Below, piece by piece: positions 32,254 to 40,660 of a DNA stretch of 64,000 nucleotides (the stretch's first letter is position 1; each line of letters begins with the position of its first letter). The notes beneath the pieces were generated by a model that had not been told where the DNA came from, searched no databases, and saw only the letters and a list, made by a program, of their open reading frames with translations. This DNA comes from Acidobacteriota bacterium (lineage in GTDB: Bacteria; Actinomycetota; Acidimicrobiia; Spongiisociales; UBA5794), in the NCBI GenBank assembly GCA_022562055.1, contig JADFQA010000004.1, positions 1-64,000 on the forward strand. The letters run 5' to 3'. Made by a program: the position numbers and the translations under genes.

Positions 32254-33498
32254 TTATGGAACGAATGGCTCGAGAGGATCCGACAATATGAGGAGTTCCG
32301 GATACCAGTTGGCTCCGGGGTTGACACCTTCGGGCGGTTCCTGCTCACGGATCACCACGAAGGTTGGCTGGGCGGCGGCAATCTCACCCCATTCGGTCCA
32401 ACTCAGCGGGAACGAGTAACCGGGAATATCGAACGTGTTGGCATGCAGGTACGCGGCCACGGCTGCGGGGTCGTCGCCAACAGCTCCGACAGCCTCGGCG
32501 ATAGCGTGCACTATGCCGAAGCCGGCTACGGCGTCATCCTCCATGAACGCGTTGTCGGAGAATGCGAGGTATCTGCGAGCGAGATCCTGATACGCGTCGC
32601 TGTCATAGTCGACACAGGCGAAGTCGGCGTATCGATCGAATGCTTGCTCCCCGACCGCGCCCACGATCAGTCCCAAGGGGTTCCAGGAACCGGTGACCTC
32701 GAGGTTCATCCCGAAGTCGTCTGACTGCTTCGTGATCGACACCCCTCCCGGTGGATGGCCTGTGGCAACGAGGATACCGGCTCCGAAATCGTCGAGCTTT
32801 CGGAGGTAGGTCGCGAAGTCCTTCTCAGGAACCGGGGCTACCTCGATCTGCAGTTCCACTCCCGCGAGATTGGCGAATTCGGTCTCAAGGGCCGACTTCA
32901 CCGCCTGTCCCCATGCGTAGTCAGCCACGATGGCGCCGACTTTCGTGACCCCGGTACTGAGGACATACTGAGCAATCGGACCGGCAATCATGGGTGCGGC
33001 AGGAAGGCAGGTCCGGAACGTGTACCGGCTGTCCGTCGTGAGAATGGCGTCGGAGCCGGCCTTGACCAGGAACAGTGGTACAGACAGCTCTTCGGCGATT
33101 CGAGCCGCCGACAGACCGACGTCGCTTGAGATCACACCGCCGACTGCGACGACACCATCTTCGATGAGCCGTTCGAGGCCGCTCGCCCCCTCCTCAGGAT
33201 TCGACTGGTCATCGCGTTCGAGCAGCTCAAGCTGCCGCCCATCTACACCTCCGGCTTCGTTGATCTCTTTCACGGCAAGCCGCATACCGTCGCGAACCGA
33301 CACGCCCCATGGGGCGAACGTTGCCGTCAGCGAGGTGAGGAGACCGATTTTGATGGGCTCGGTGCTCGCCGCGGTCGTGGTTGTCGTCTCCGCCGCACCG
33401 GCTGTTGTGTCGGTCGATTCGTCCGTGGTGCTGCATGCACTGAATACGAGCGCTAGTGCCAGAAGCATGGTTAAGCGGATAAGCCAGGATCTCTTCAT
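32254..33498 (-). CDS. livK: Liv-type ABC importer substrate-binding lipoprotein
   Basis: This 414-residue protein has a lipoprotein signal peptide (MKRSWLIRLTMLLALALVFSAC, lipobox cysteine at about residue 22), a Ser/Thr/Ala-rich linker rich in Thr, and a periplasmic binding fold of the leucine-binding type (PIKIGLLTSLTATFAPWG, then AVKEINEAGGVDGRQLEL). It captures the ligand outside the membrane and delivers it to LivHM. The ATG at 33498 is chosen because AGAGGG lies ten bases upstream. A promoter-like element at 33610-33639 gives a 5' leader of about 105 bases. Likely ligand: an aromatic acid such as benzoate or hydroxybenzoate (inference). Confidence 0.9.
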   Translation of the reverse strand: MKRSWLIRLTMLLALALVFSACSTTDESTDTTAGAAETTTTTAASTEPIKIGLLTSLTATFAPWGVSVRDGMRLAVKEINEAGGVDGRQLELLERDDQSNPEEGASGLERLIEDGVVAVGGVISSDVGLSAARIAEELSVPLFLVKAGSDAILTTDSRYTFRTCLPAAPMIAGPIAQYVLSTGVTKVGAIVADYAWGQAVKSALETEFANLAGVELQIEVAPVPEKDFATYLRKLDDFGAGILVATGHPPGGVSITKQSDDFGMNLEVTGSWNPLGLIVGAVGEQAFDRYADFACVDYDSDAYQDLARRYLAFSDNAFMEDDAVAGFGIVHAIAEAVGAVGDDPAAVAAYLHANTFDIPGYSFPLSWTEWGEIAAAQPTFVVIREQEPPEGVNPGANWYPELLILSDPLEPFVP

Positions 33499-33609
33499 TG
33501 GGCGATGCCCTCTCATGTCGTGATGATCATTTCGTCGACGTGACCGTGGGGTCTCGTAGCAGTCGCTGTATCTCCGGAATTGCCAGGTGAACAACTATCA
33601 GGGTATTTG

Positions 33610-33639
33610 ACCATAGCAAGCGCCCTTGCAAGTTGTCAG
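33610..33639 (-). promoter_or_regulatory. Predicted promoter of the liv operon with an inverted repeat in the spacer
   Basis: On the minus strand CTGACA (-35) and TATGGT (-10) are separated by 18 bases. The spacer contains the inverted repeat GCAAG-n4-CTTGC (33616-33629), which could be a regulator site. The same -10 hexamer and spacer length occur in the promoter predicted before the pps genes. Confidence 0.5.
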
Positions 33640-33773
33640 ATCGATGGCGGAACGGGTTACACTCCCGCTTCGAACGTGCGTGCTGTGTGTGAACGTTGAA
33701 GTCCTGCCTACCGTGAGCAGTCAACTACTCGCCGGCTTCGTGAAACACAGCACGACGTTGCCGGCCTGAGTGA

Positions 33774-35084
33774 TCACGCAATGAAGAACCGGCGTGCTTT
33801 CAACTCGAAGCGCGGAAGAGTGCCCAGCTGCACCATCACGATCTCAGGCCGCAGCCCCAGCGAGGTTTCGAATGCTGTTCGCACGGCAGACACGGTGTCC
33901 TCACCGCTCTCATCTCCCCGGCACTCGACCTCGATGAGGATCTCCGCCATCGAGTCACCCCGCGTAACGGTGACACGGTACTCGCTAACCGCGTTGCAGC
34001 TTCGCACCAGGTTCTCAACCGCGGCAGGGTAGACGTTGACCCCACGGACCACGACCATGTCGTCGGCTCTCCCAAGGACTCCTCCCTCGAAACGAGTGAA
34101 GGTCCGTCCGCAGTCGCACGGGGTGTCATTGATACGAACAATGTCGCCGGTGCGGTATCTGATGACAGGGAAACCGATTCGACCCAGGTTTGTGATGACA
34201 AGTTCGCCTTGATCGCCGGCCGAGACCGGCCGCCCGGAAACGGGGTCGACCACTTCGACGATGAACTCGCTGTCGATGGCGTGGGTTCCCTCTGGTTGGG
34301 CCTGGCACTCGAAGCTGTGGGCGCCAACCTCAGAGGCTCCCGCATGGTCATAACACTTCGCCCCCCATGCGCTTTCGATGCGGGCTTTCGTGGCGGGTAC
34401 GTTGGCACCGGGTTCCCCGGCGTGCACCGTCACCCGCATCGGGATTGACCGTAGGTCGAAGCCTTCGTCGCTCGCCACTTCAACTAGTCGTAGTGCGTAC
34501 GTCGGGGTGCAACACATCGCAGTGATCCCATGGTCTGCCATGAGCTGGAGCCGCTGCACCGAGGTGCGACCCCCTCCGGGAATCATCAAGGCACCGATCT
34601 CCTTTGCGCCTCCCAGAGCAGCCCAGAACCCGATGAACGGACCGAACGAGAAGGGCACAAACAGGCGGTCCTCGGCCGTCAGCCCTGCCCCGGCAAGCAC
34701 GAATCCCCAGCATCGACCCCACCAGTCCCAGCTCTCGGGCGTATCGAAGACCCGCAACGGCGAACCTGTGGTGCCGGACGTCTGGTGAATTCGCGTGTAG
34801 GCAGCCTCGGGGAATGTGCAGTTGGTGCTCATCGATCCTTCGTCCTGCGCCGCCAGCAGCTCGGTCTTCGTTGTGAACGGCAGACCGGCGAGATCCTCGA
34901 GCGTGCGAACATCTTGTGGCGATACGCCCGCCGCAGCGAGCTTGTCCGTAACGAAGCGGTTGCTACCGTAGGTCTCTGTCACCACCGCGGCAAGCTTCGC
35001 CTCTTGAAGCTTGGTCAGTCGCTCCCGTGGAAGCGTCTCTACCTCACGGTCGAAAAAGGTGACATCCATCGCAGCAGTCTGCAT
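33774..35084 (-). CDS. Phenylacetate-CoA ligase family (PaaK-like) aryl-CoA ligase
   Basis: This 436-residue protein is a member of the phenylacetate-CoA ligase family, shorter than the 500-550 residues of other acyl-CoA synthetases. Motifs are the ATP loop HQTSGTTGSPLRVF (about residues 102-115), the segment YDHAGASEVGAHSFECQA, YRTGDIVRI and GRADDMVVVRGVNVYPAAVE. It should form an aryl-CoA via an adenylate. Possible substrates include phenylacetate or hydroxybenzoates. The ATG at 35084 has AAGG six bases upstream; an alternative is 35069. It follows the benzoate-CoA ligase gene after 43 bases, in the same orientation. Confidence 0.88.
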   Translation of the reverse strand: MQTAAMDVTFFDREVETLPRERLTKLQEAKLAAVVTETYGSNRFVTDKLAAAGVSPQDVRTLEDLAGLPFTTKTELLAAQDEGSMSTNCTFPEAAYTRIHQTSGTTGSPLRVFDTPESWDWWGRCWGFVLAGAGLTAEDRLFVPFSFGPFIGFWAALGGAKEIGALMIPGGGRTSVQRLQLMADHGITAMCCTPTYALRLVEVASDEGFDLRSIPMRVTVHAGEPGANVPATKARIESAWGAKCYDHAGASEVGAHSFECQAQPEGTHAIDSEFIVEVVDPVSGRPVSAGDQGELVITNLGRIGFPVIRYRTGDIVRINDTPCDCGRTFTRFEGGVLGRADDMVVVRGVNVYPAAVENLVRSCNAVSEYRVTVTRGDSMAEILIEVECRGDESGEDTVSAVRTAFETSLGLRPEIVMVQLGTLPRFELKARRFFIA

Positions 35085-35127
35085 CGCCGACCTTGAATCG
35101 TGCAAACCGAGACAGGTTCACAGTTCG

Positions 35128-36696
35128 CTATGCGCGGAGTTTGAACCGTTGGATCTTGCCGGTCGCGGTCTTCGGCAGGTCGTCGACAAACTCGATCCAG
35201 CGAGGGTACTTGTATGGCGCAAGCCCTTCCTTGCACAAAGTCCGTAGCTCCGTCTCGAGGTCCGCGCCGACCGCCGAGGAATCGGCGAGGACAACGAACG
35301 CGGCCGGTTTTACAAGACCGGCATTGTCCTCGCGGCCGACGATTGCCGCTTCAAGAACGAGGGGGTGCTCCATGAGTTTCGCCTCTATTTCGAACGGGGA
35401 AGTCCAGATCCCTCCCACCTTCATCATGTCGTCACTTCGACCCTGGTAGTAGAAGTAGCCGTCCTCATCACGTATGTACGTGTCACCGGTGTCCAGCCAA
35501 CCATCGGCGAGCATCGTGACCGAGGTTTTCTCAGGGTTGTTCCAGTACGCCCTCGCCGTCGATTCGCCGCGATTGAGCAGCCGCCCCGCTTCCCCGACGG
35601 GAACGTCGTTGCCATTGTCATCGACGATCCGAGCGTCGTAACCAGGGACGGGCTTACCTGTGGCGCCTGGCCGAATGTCTCCAGGCAGGTTTGAGATGAA
35701 GATGTGAAGCAGCTCGGTCGATCCGATGCCGTCGATGATGTCGAGCCCCGCGTACTCCTTCCAGCGCCGGAGAATATCAGGTGGTAGCGCCTCGCCCGCC
35801 GAGACGCACAGCCGTACGGACGACATGTCCGGCGCGAGCTCGTCGTACGCGGCCAACTGAGCCGCGTAGAGTGTTGGGACTCCGAAATACAGAGTGGGTT
35901 GCGATCGTCTGATCACGTCAAAAGTCGTTTCAGGCGTGGGACGGCCATCGAATAGGATCGCCGTGCCACCCACCCACAGGGGGAACGTCATGCCATTACC
36001 AAGGCCGTATGCGAAGAACAGCTTTGCGGCAGAGAAGAATATGTCGTCCTCCACGGCGCCAAGGGTCTCAACGCCGTATCGCTGGGATGTGACGACCATG
36101 TCACGGTGCCGGTGGATCGCACCCTTCGGGTTGCCTGTGGATCCGGACGAATAGAGCCAGAAGCAGTCGTCAAGGGCCGATGTGGCGACAGCCTCGAGCG
36201 TCGGTGAGGCCGCCTCCATGAGGGAGCGGACCGTGGTTCCTTCCCCCTCGGTGTGGATACGGTGTGCGGGGCCCGGGGTGATGCCCTCCAGGGCGGGCAC
36301 CACGGCCTCGTCGTACTCCGGAGACCATACGAACGCGGCAGCCTGCGAGTCCGCGATGACGAACTGGTAGTCCTTTGCCCGCAGAAGCGTATTGAGGGGA
36401 ACGGGGATGAACCCCGCCTTGATGGCACCCCAAAACAAGTAGTAGAAGACGGGGTCGTCCTTGACCACCATGAGCACTCGGTCACCGCTTCTGAGACCCA
36501 GACCCTGGAGGGCGTTCCCAGCCCGGTTCACACGGTCCGCGAGCTCCCCGTAGGTGACCTCGTCGCCGTTGCTCGTCCGAATGGCGACGTTTCCTGCCCG
36601 ACCCTCCGCGAGGTGCCGGTCGATGAAGGGAACGGCGACGTTGAACACGGGAGCGAAGGTCAGTTCCTCCGCAGCCACGGTCACGTTGTGGTCCAT
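35128..36696 (-). CDS. Benzoate/4-hydroxybenzoate-CoA ligase family protein
   Basis: The 522-residue protein matches the benzoate-CoA ligase family (BadA, HbaA, BclA, BzdA types). It has the adenylate motif YSSGSTGNPKGAIHRHRD (about residues 165-182), IDGIGSTELLHIFISN, the DGWLDTGDTYIRDEDGYFYYQGRSDDM region and the catalytic lysine near the end in PKTATGKIQR. It should activate benzoate or 4-hydroxybenzoate at the expense of ATP, supplying both the box and the reductive benzoyl-CoA routes. The ATG at 36696 fits homologues. It diverges from boxC with about 134 bases between them. Confidence 0.88.
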   Translation of the reverse strand: MDHNVTVAAEELTFAPVFNVAVPFIDRHLAEGRAGNVAIRTSNGDEVTYGELADRVNRAGNALQGLGLRSGDRVLMVVKDDPVFYYLFWGAIKAGFIPVPLNTLLRAKDYQFVIADSQAAAFVWSPEYDEAVVPALEGITPGPAHRIHTEGEGTTVRSLMEAASPTLEAVATSALDDCFWLYSSGSTGNPKGAIHRHRDMVVTSQRYGVETLGAVEDDIFFSAAKLFFAYGLGNGMTFPLWVGGTAILFDGRPTPETTFDVIRRSQPTLYFGVPTLYAAQLAAYDELAPDMSSVRLCVSAGEALPPDILRRWKEYAGLDIIDGIGSTELLHIFISNLPGDIRPGATGKPVPGYDARIVDDNGNDVPVGEAGRLLNRGESTARAYWNNPEKTSVTMLADGWLDTGDTYIRDEDGYFYYQGRSDDMMKVGGIWTSPFEIEAKLMEHPLVLEAAIVGREDNAGLVKPAAFVVLADSSAVGADLETELRTLCKEGLAPYKYPRWIEFVDDLPKTATGKIQRFKLRA

Positions 36697-36830
36697 CACA
36701 TCCCCGTTTCCCGTATGCCCATCATTGTGGGATTCTGTTCGCCACCATAGCAACCCTCCCCGGGCGCGGTCCGACGAGCTTGCTTCGCCGGCCTGATCGA
36801 GCCGAAATTCTCCGGTGGTAGCATCACGAG

Positions 36831-38480
36831 ATGAACGTGGACTTCCGTACCCATCCGGATCGCTACAGGCACTGGAAGCTGACCGTGCAGGGGGAGGTCG
36901 CCCGTCTCGGCATGGATGTCGACGAAGCAGGGGGACTCGGCCCTTGGGAACTGAAGATGAATTCCTACGACCTCGGCGTGGATATCGAGCTCTACGACGC
37001 CGTACAGCGGCTCCGATTCGAGCACCCCGAGGTGAAGGCCGTCGTGATCGAATCGCTCAAGGAGCGCATCTTTTGTGCAGGGGCGAACATTCGGATGCTC
37101 GGCAGCTCCACACATCCTGAGAAGGTGAACTTCTGCAAGTTCACGAACGAGACTCGCAACGGCATCGAGGATGCCAGCGACCACTCGGGCCAACGCTATG
37201 TTGCCGCTCTAAGAGGGAACGCCGCCGGAGGGGGGTACGAGTTGGCCCTCGCAACGGACTACATCATTCTTGTAGATGACGCCACGGCCTCTGTCGCTCT
37301 TCCAGAGGTTCCGCTACTCGCGGTACTTCCCGGTACCGGTGGACTCACCCGGATGGTCGACAAGCGGCATGTCCGCCGTGATCTTGCCGATGTGTTCTGC
37401 ACCGTTGAGGAAGGGGTCAAGGGCCAGCGTGCCGTGGAGTGGCGCCTTGTCGACGAGGTTGTTCCAACCTCACGATTCGCCGAACTCGTCGATGAACGTC
37501 TGGCAGAGATGGCCGCCACGAGCGACCGCCCGTCGCACGGTCCCGGAATCGAGCTGACGCCCCTGGCGCGGGAAGTGTCCGAAACCACTATCACCTACCC
37601 CCACCTCCGAATCGAACTGGATCGTGCGGCGGGCGTCGCGACGCTGGTTATCGCCGGCCCCGGCGAGGTGCCGCCTACCGATCCAGACGGAGCCGTTACC
37701 CTCGGAGCGGCGTTCTGGCCTCTGGCGATGGTCCGTGCTCTTGACGACGCGATCCTGCACCTACGAACCAACGAGAGGGAGATCGGCACTTGGCTACTCA
37801 AGACCGAAGGAGATACGGAGCTTGTTGCTGCGCACGACGCCTTTCTTGTGAAACACGCCGACCACTGGGCGGTACGAGAGATCATTCTGTACTTGAAACG
37901 GACCCTGCGACGGCTCGATGAAACGTCTCGCTCAACGTTCGCTCTCATTGAGCCGGGAAGCTGTTTCGTCGGCGCCCTCGCCGAGATTGCCTTCGCCGCC
38001 GACCGCTGCTACATGCTTGAGGGTACCTTCGATGGCTCCGACACGACCGCACCGATACTCCGGCTCACGGCAATGAATGTTGGTCCGCTCACTATGAACA
38101 ACCACCTCACCAGGCTCGCCACTCGATTCTGGGGCAGGGACGAAACGCGAGAGCAGGCCGAGGCGCTGGTGGGGAAGGATCTCAACGCTGCGGAAGCTCT
38201 TGACGCCGAACTCGTCACGTTCGCCTACGACAAAATCGACTGGGATGACGAGTTGCGGATCACCCTTGAGGAGCGTGCGTCGTTCTCACCAGACGCCCTT
38301 ACCGGCATGGAGGCGAACCTCCGATTCCCCGGACCCGAGACTTTCGAGACGAAGATCTTCGGTCGGCTCACCGCCTGGCAGAACTGGATATTCACGCGAC
38401 CGAACGCTTCGGGACCAGACGGAGCCCTACAGCGCTATGGGACAGGACTCCGGCCCGATTTCAGCCGCCAACGAACCTGA
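36831..38480 (+). CDS. boxC: 2,3-epoxybenzoyl-CoA dihydrolase (BoxC)
   Basis: This 549-residue protein is a double crotonase-type enzyme of the BoxC size (about 550). N-terminal family features are the YRHWKLTVQGEVARLGMDV start, FCAGANIRMLGSSTHP (about residues 81-96), RGNAAGGGYELALATDY (about residues 128-144) and LPGTGGLTR. BoxC hydrolytically opens the epoxide of 2,3-epoxybenzoyl-CoA, releasing formate. It is the aerobic branch of benzoyl-CoA degradation. A -10-like TAGCAT lies just six bases before the ATG and no ribosome-binding site is obvious, so the transcript may be leaderless. boxB follows after 15 bases. Confidence 0.9.
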   Translation: MNVDFRTHPDRYRHWKLTVQGEVARLGMDVDEAGGLGPWELKMNSYDLGVDIELYDAVQRLRFEHPEVKAVVIESLKERIFCAGANIRMLGSSTHPEKVNFCKFTNETRNGIEDASDHSGQRYVAALRGNAAGGGYELALATDYIILVDDATASVALPEVPLLAVLPGTGGLTRMVDKRHVRRDLADVFCTVEEGVKGQRAVEWRLVDEVVPTSRFAELVDERLAEMAATSDRPSHGPGIELTPLAREVSETTITYPHLRIELDRAAGVATLVIAGPGEVPPTDPDGAVTLGAAFWPLAMVRALDDAILHLRTNEREIGTWLLKTEGDTELVAAHDAFLVKHADHWAVREIILYLKRTLRRLDETSRSTFALIEPGSCFVGALAEIAFAADRCYMLEGTFDGSDTTAPILRLTAMNVGPLTMNNHLTRLATRFWGRDETREQAEALVGKDLNAAEALDAELVTFAYDKIDWDDELRITLEERASFSPDALTGMEANLRFPGPETFETKIFGRLTAWQNWIFTRPNASGPDGALQRYGTGLRPDFSRQRT

Positions 38481-38495
38481 GGGAGAGATCCAACA

Positions 38496-39965
38496 ATGGC
38501 TACCGACAGTGTCGACTACTCGACGCTCATACCGAACAATGTCGGGCTTGCCGACGACCAGAAGCTGCTGCAAGCGCTTGAGAAGTGGTATCCGAAGTAC
38601 CTCGAGTGGTGGTCCGACATGGGACCGACGGGGTTCATTGCCGATACACCGTTCCAGGAAGCCGAGGTGTGGTTACGCACGGCGGTGAGTGTGGAGAAGG
38701 ACGGGTGGGCCAAGTTCGACTATGTGAAGATGCCGGAATACCGCTGGGGAATCCTCCTCGCTCCTCCCGAGGAAGGACGCACAATTCCGTTTGGTGAGCA
38801 CAAGGGCGAACCGGCTTGGCAGGAGGTTCCGGGAGCCTACCGGGCGATGCTTCGACGCCTCATCGTTATCCAGGGAGATACCGAACCAGCGTCCGTCGAG
38901 CAGCAGCGGTTCCTCGGTAGTACGGCCCCATCGTTCTACGACATGCGCAATCTCTTCCAGGTCAACGTCGAGGAGGGTCGCCATCTGTGGGCGATGGTCT
39001 ATCTGCTCCAGCGATACTTCGGGCGGGATGGCCGTGAAGAAGCCGACGAGCTTCTGCGCCGCCGCTCCGGCGACGCAGACCGTCCCAGGATGCTTGGAGC
39101 GTTTAACGAGGAGACACCAGACTGGCTGTCGTTCTTCCTGTTCACCTATTTCACCGACCGCGACGGGAAAATGCAGCTTGAGGCGCTTGCCCAGTCCGGC
39201 TTCGACCCGCTCTCGCGTACCTGTCGCTTCATGCTTGCTGAAGAAGCCCATCATATGTTCGTGGGAGCCACAGGCGTCGGCCGCATCGTGAAGCGAACCG
39301 TGGAGGCGATGCGAGATGCGGGCATCGATGACCCATACGACACGGATCGTATTCGGTCCCTCGGGGTCATCGACCTGCCACTTATTCTGCGTAAGCTCAA
39401 TTTCCACTTCTCCCTTACGCTCGACCTCTTCGGTTCGGAGGAGTCGACGAACGCTGCGGGCGCGTTCCACTCCGGGGTAAAGGGCCGTTACCACGAGACG
39501 GCAATAGACGACGACCACCAACTCGTTGGATCCACCTACCCGGTAACTAAGCACGTCGAAGGCGAATTCCGCACGGTCGAAGTGCCCGCGCTCAACGCGC
39601 TCAACGCCAGGCTTCGGGACGACTACATCGAGGACTGCGCGGGTGGTCTGAGGAGATGGAACCGCTACATCTCGGAAGCCGGCATCGACTTCGAGCTGAG
39701 CCTCCCCCACGTCGCCTTCCACCGTCAGGTCGGAGATTTCGCCGGCCTCAATGTGACCCCCAAGGGCGAGTGCCTTGACGCCGCAACGTGGGATTCGCAA
39801 CGCGCTTCATACCTTCCGGTCGAAGACGACAAGACGTTTATCGAGAAGCTCATGCAGCAGGTGACGACACCGGGCGAGTTCGCCTCGTGGATCGCCCCAC
39901 CCCAGAAGGGCGTCGGCGGAAAGCCGGTCGAGTTCGAGTACGTACAGATTCCCGGCACTACCTGA
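38496..39965 (+). CDS. boxB: Benzoyl-CoA 2,3-epoxidase oxygenase subunit (BoxB)
   Basis: The 489-residue protein is a di-iron oxygenase of the BoxB family (about 475 residues). Carboxylate-histidine pairs for the iron centre are visible in VNVEEGRHLWAMVY (about residues 153-166) and FMLAEEAHHMFVGATG (about residues 245-260). BoxB forms the 2,3-epoxide of benzoyl-CoA using O2 and electrons from the reductase BoxA. No boxA gene is present in the window, so the reductase must be elsewhere or replaced. It is preceded by GAGGGAGA and follows boxC as an operon partner. Confidence 0.92.
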   Translation: MATDSVDYSTLIPNNVGLADDQKLLQALEKWYPKYLEWWSDMGPTGFIADTPFQEAEVWLRTAVSVEKDGWAKFDYVKMPEYRWGILLAPPEEGRTIPFGEHKGEPAWQEVPGAYRAMLRRLIVIQGDTEPASVEQQRFLGSTAPSFYDMRNLFQVNVEEGRHLWAMVYLLQRYFGRDGREEADELLRRRSGDADRPRMLGAFNEETPDWLSFFLFTYFTDRDGKMQLEALAQSGFDPLSRTCRFMLAEEAHHMFVGATGVGRIVKRTVEAMRDAGIDDPYDTDRIRSLGVIDLPLILRKLNFHFSLTLDLFGSEESTNAAGAFHSGVKGRYHETAIDDDHQLVGSTYPVTKHVEGEFRTVEVPALNALNARLRDDYIEDCAGGLRRWNRYISEAGIDFELSLPHVAFHRQVGDFAGLNVTPKGECLDAATWDSQRASYLPVEDDKTFIEKLMQQVTTPGEFASWIAPPQKGVGGKPVEFEYVQIPGTT

Positions 39966-39968
39966 AAT

Positions 39969-39992
39969 ATTCGCGCCGCACCGAACGCGAAT
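39969..39992. terminator. Inverted repeat after boxB
   Basis: ATTCGCG and CGCGAAT form a perfect 7-bp stem around a 10-base loop, four bases past the boxB stop. It could end the boxCB transcript, though no T-run follows. The remaining 200 bases up to the next gene show nothing else recognisable apart from a possible -10 (TACGAT, 40166-40171). Confidence 0.35.
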
Positions 39993-40192
39993 AGATGACG
40001 TAGTCGGCGTGCCGAGTCCCTTGACACTTCTGTCACGCACCGCAAACACCGACCGCTACCGCCTTCCTCGCTTCCGCGTCGGCGCCCTGGGGAAGGGGTT
40101 CCGTCGGCGTATGGTGATAGCCGGGAGGTCGGAGATTCAGCGGAGGAGCAGTCGAACCACTGCGCTACGATAAGTAGCCCACATGCGGAGAG

Positions 40193-40660
40193 ATGATGGA
40201 ACCGGTGATACTGACGGTGAACGGCACGGACCGCCACCTCTTCGTGGCTCCCCATCGCACGCTGCTCGAGACCATCCGCGAAGACCTTCGCCTCACCGGA
40301 ACCAAACACGGCTGCGAGCTGGGGGAGTGTGGCGCCTGCACGGTTCTCATCAACGGCGTACCGATCCTCTCCTGCCTCACGCTGACCGTCGACGCAACCG
40401 ATGCCGAGATCGTCACTATCGAAGGAATCGGATCAATCTCCCGGCCGCACCCTCTCCAAACCTCTTTCGGCGAACACGGTGCGACACAGTGCGGTTACTG
40501 CACGCCCGCGATGATTCTCACCGCCAAGGCGCTGCTCGACCGCGACCCCAGCCCCTCCGAGCAGACGATCGCAGAGGCAATCGCCGGCAACATGTGTCGA
40601 TGTACCGGGTACGTGTCCATCGTCAGAGCGATTGCCGCCGTCGTTGAGGAGAATCAGTGA
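40193..40660 (+). CDS. hcrC: 4-hydroxybenzoyl-CoA reductase gamma subunit, [2Fe-2S] protein (HcrC)
   Basis: This 155-residue protein carries two [2Fe-2S] clusters of the xanthine oxidase family: Cys41, 46, 49 and 61 (CELGECGACTVLINGVPILSC region) and Cys100, 103, 135 and 137 (CGYC and CRC). It transfers electrons to the molybdenum subunit of the reductase. The first ATG (40193) is close to GGAGAG; the second ATG three bases later gives better spacing. Its stop overlaps the GTG start of the next gene. The order small-large-medium differs from the hcrCAB/hcrABC layouts of some proteobacteria. Confidence 0.9.
   Translation: MMEPVILTVNGTDRHLFVAPHRTLLETIREDLRLTGTKHGCELGECGACTVLINGVPILSCLTLTVDATDAEIVTIEGIGSISRPHPLQTSFGEHGATQCGYCTPAMILTAKALLDRDPSPSEQTIAEAIAGNMCRCTGYVSIVRAIAAVVEENQ

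Noticed and set aside
38673-39800. 375-codon open frame on the minus strand
   Set aside because: It is entirely antisense to boxB, whose di-iron motifs are intact; long antisense frames are common in GC-rich codon usage.
38496-39965. Phenylacetyl-CoA epoxidase (PaaA) instead of BoxB
   Set aside because: The 489-residue length and pairing with boxC fit BoxB; PaaA is about 310 residues and travels with paaBCDE, which are absent.
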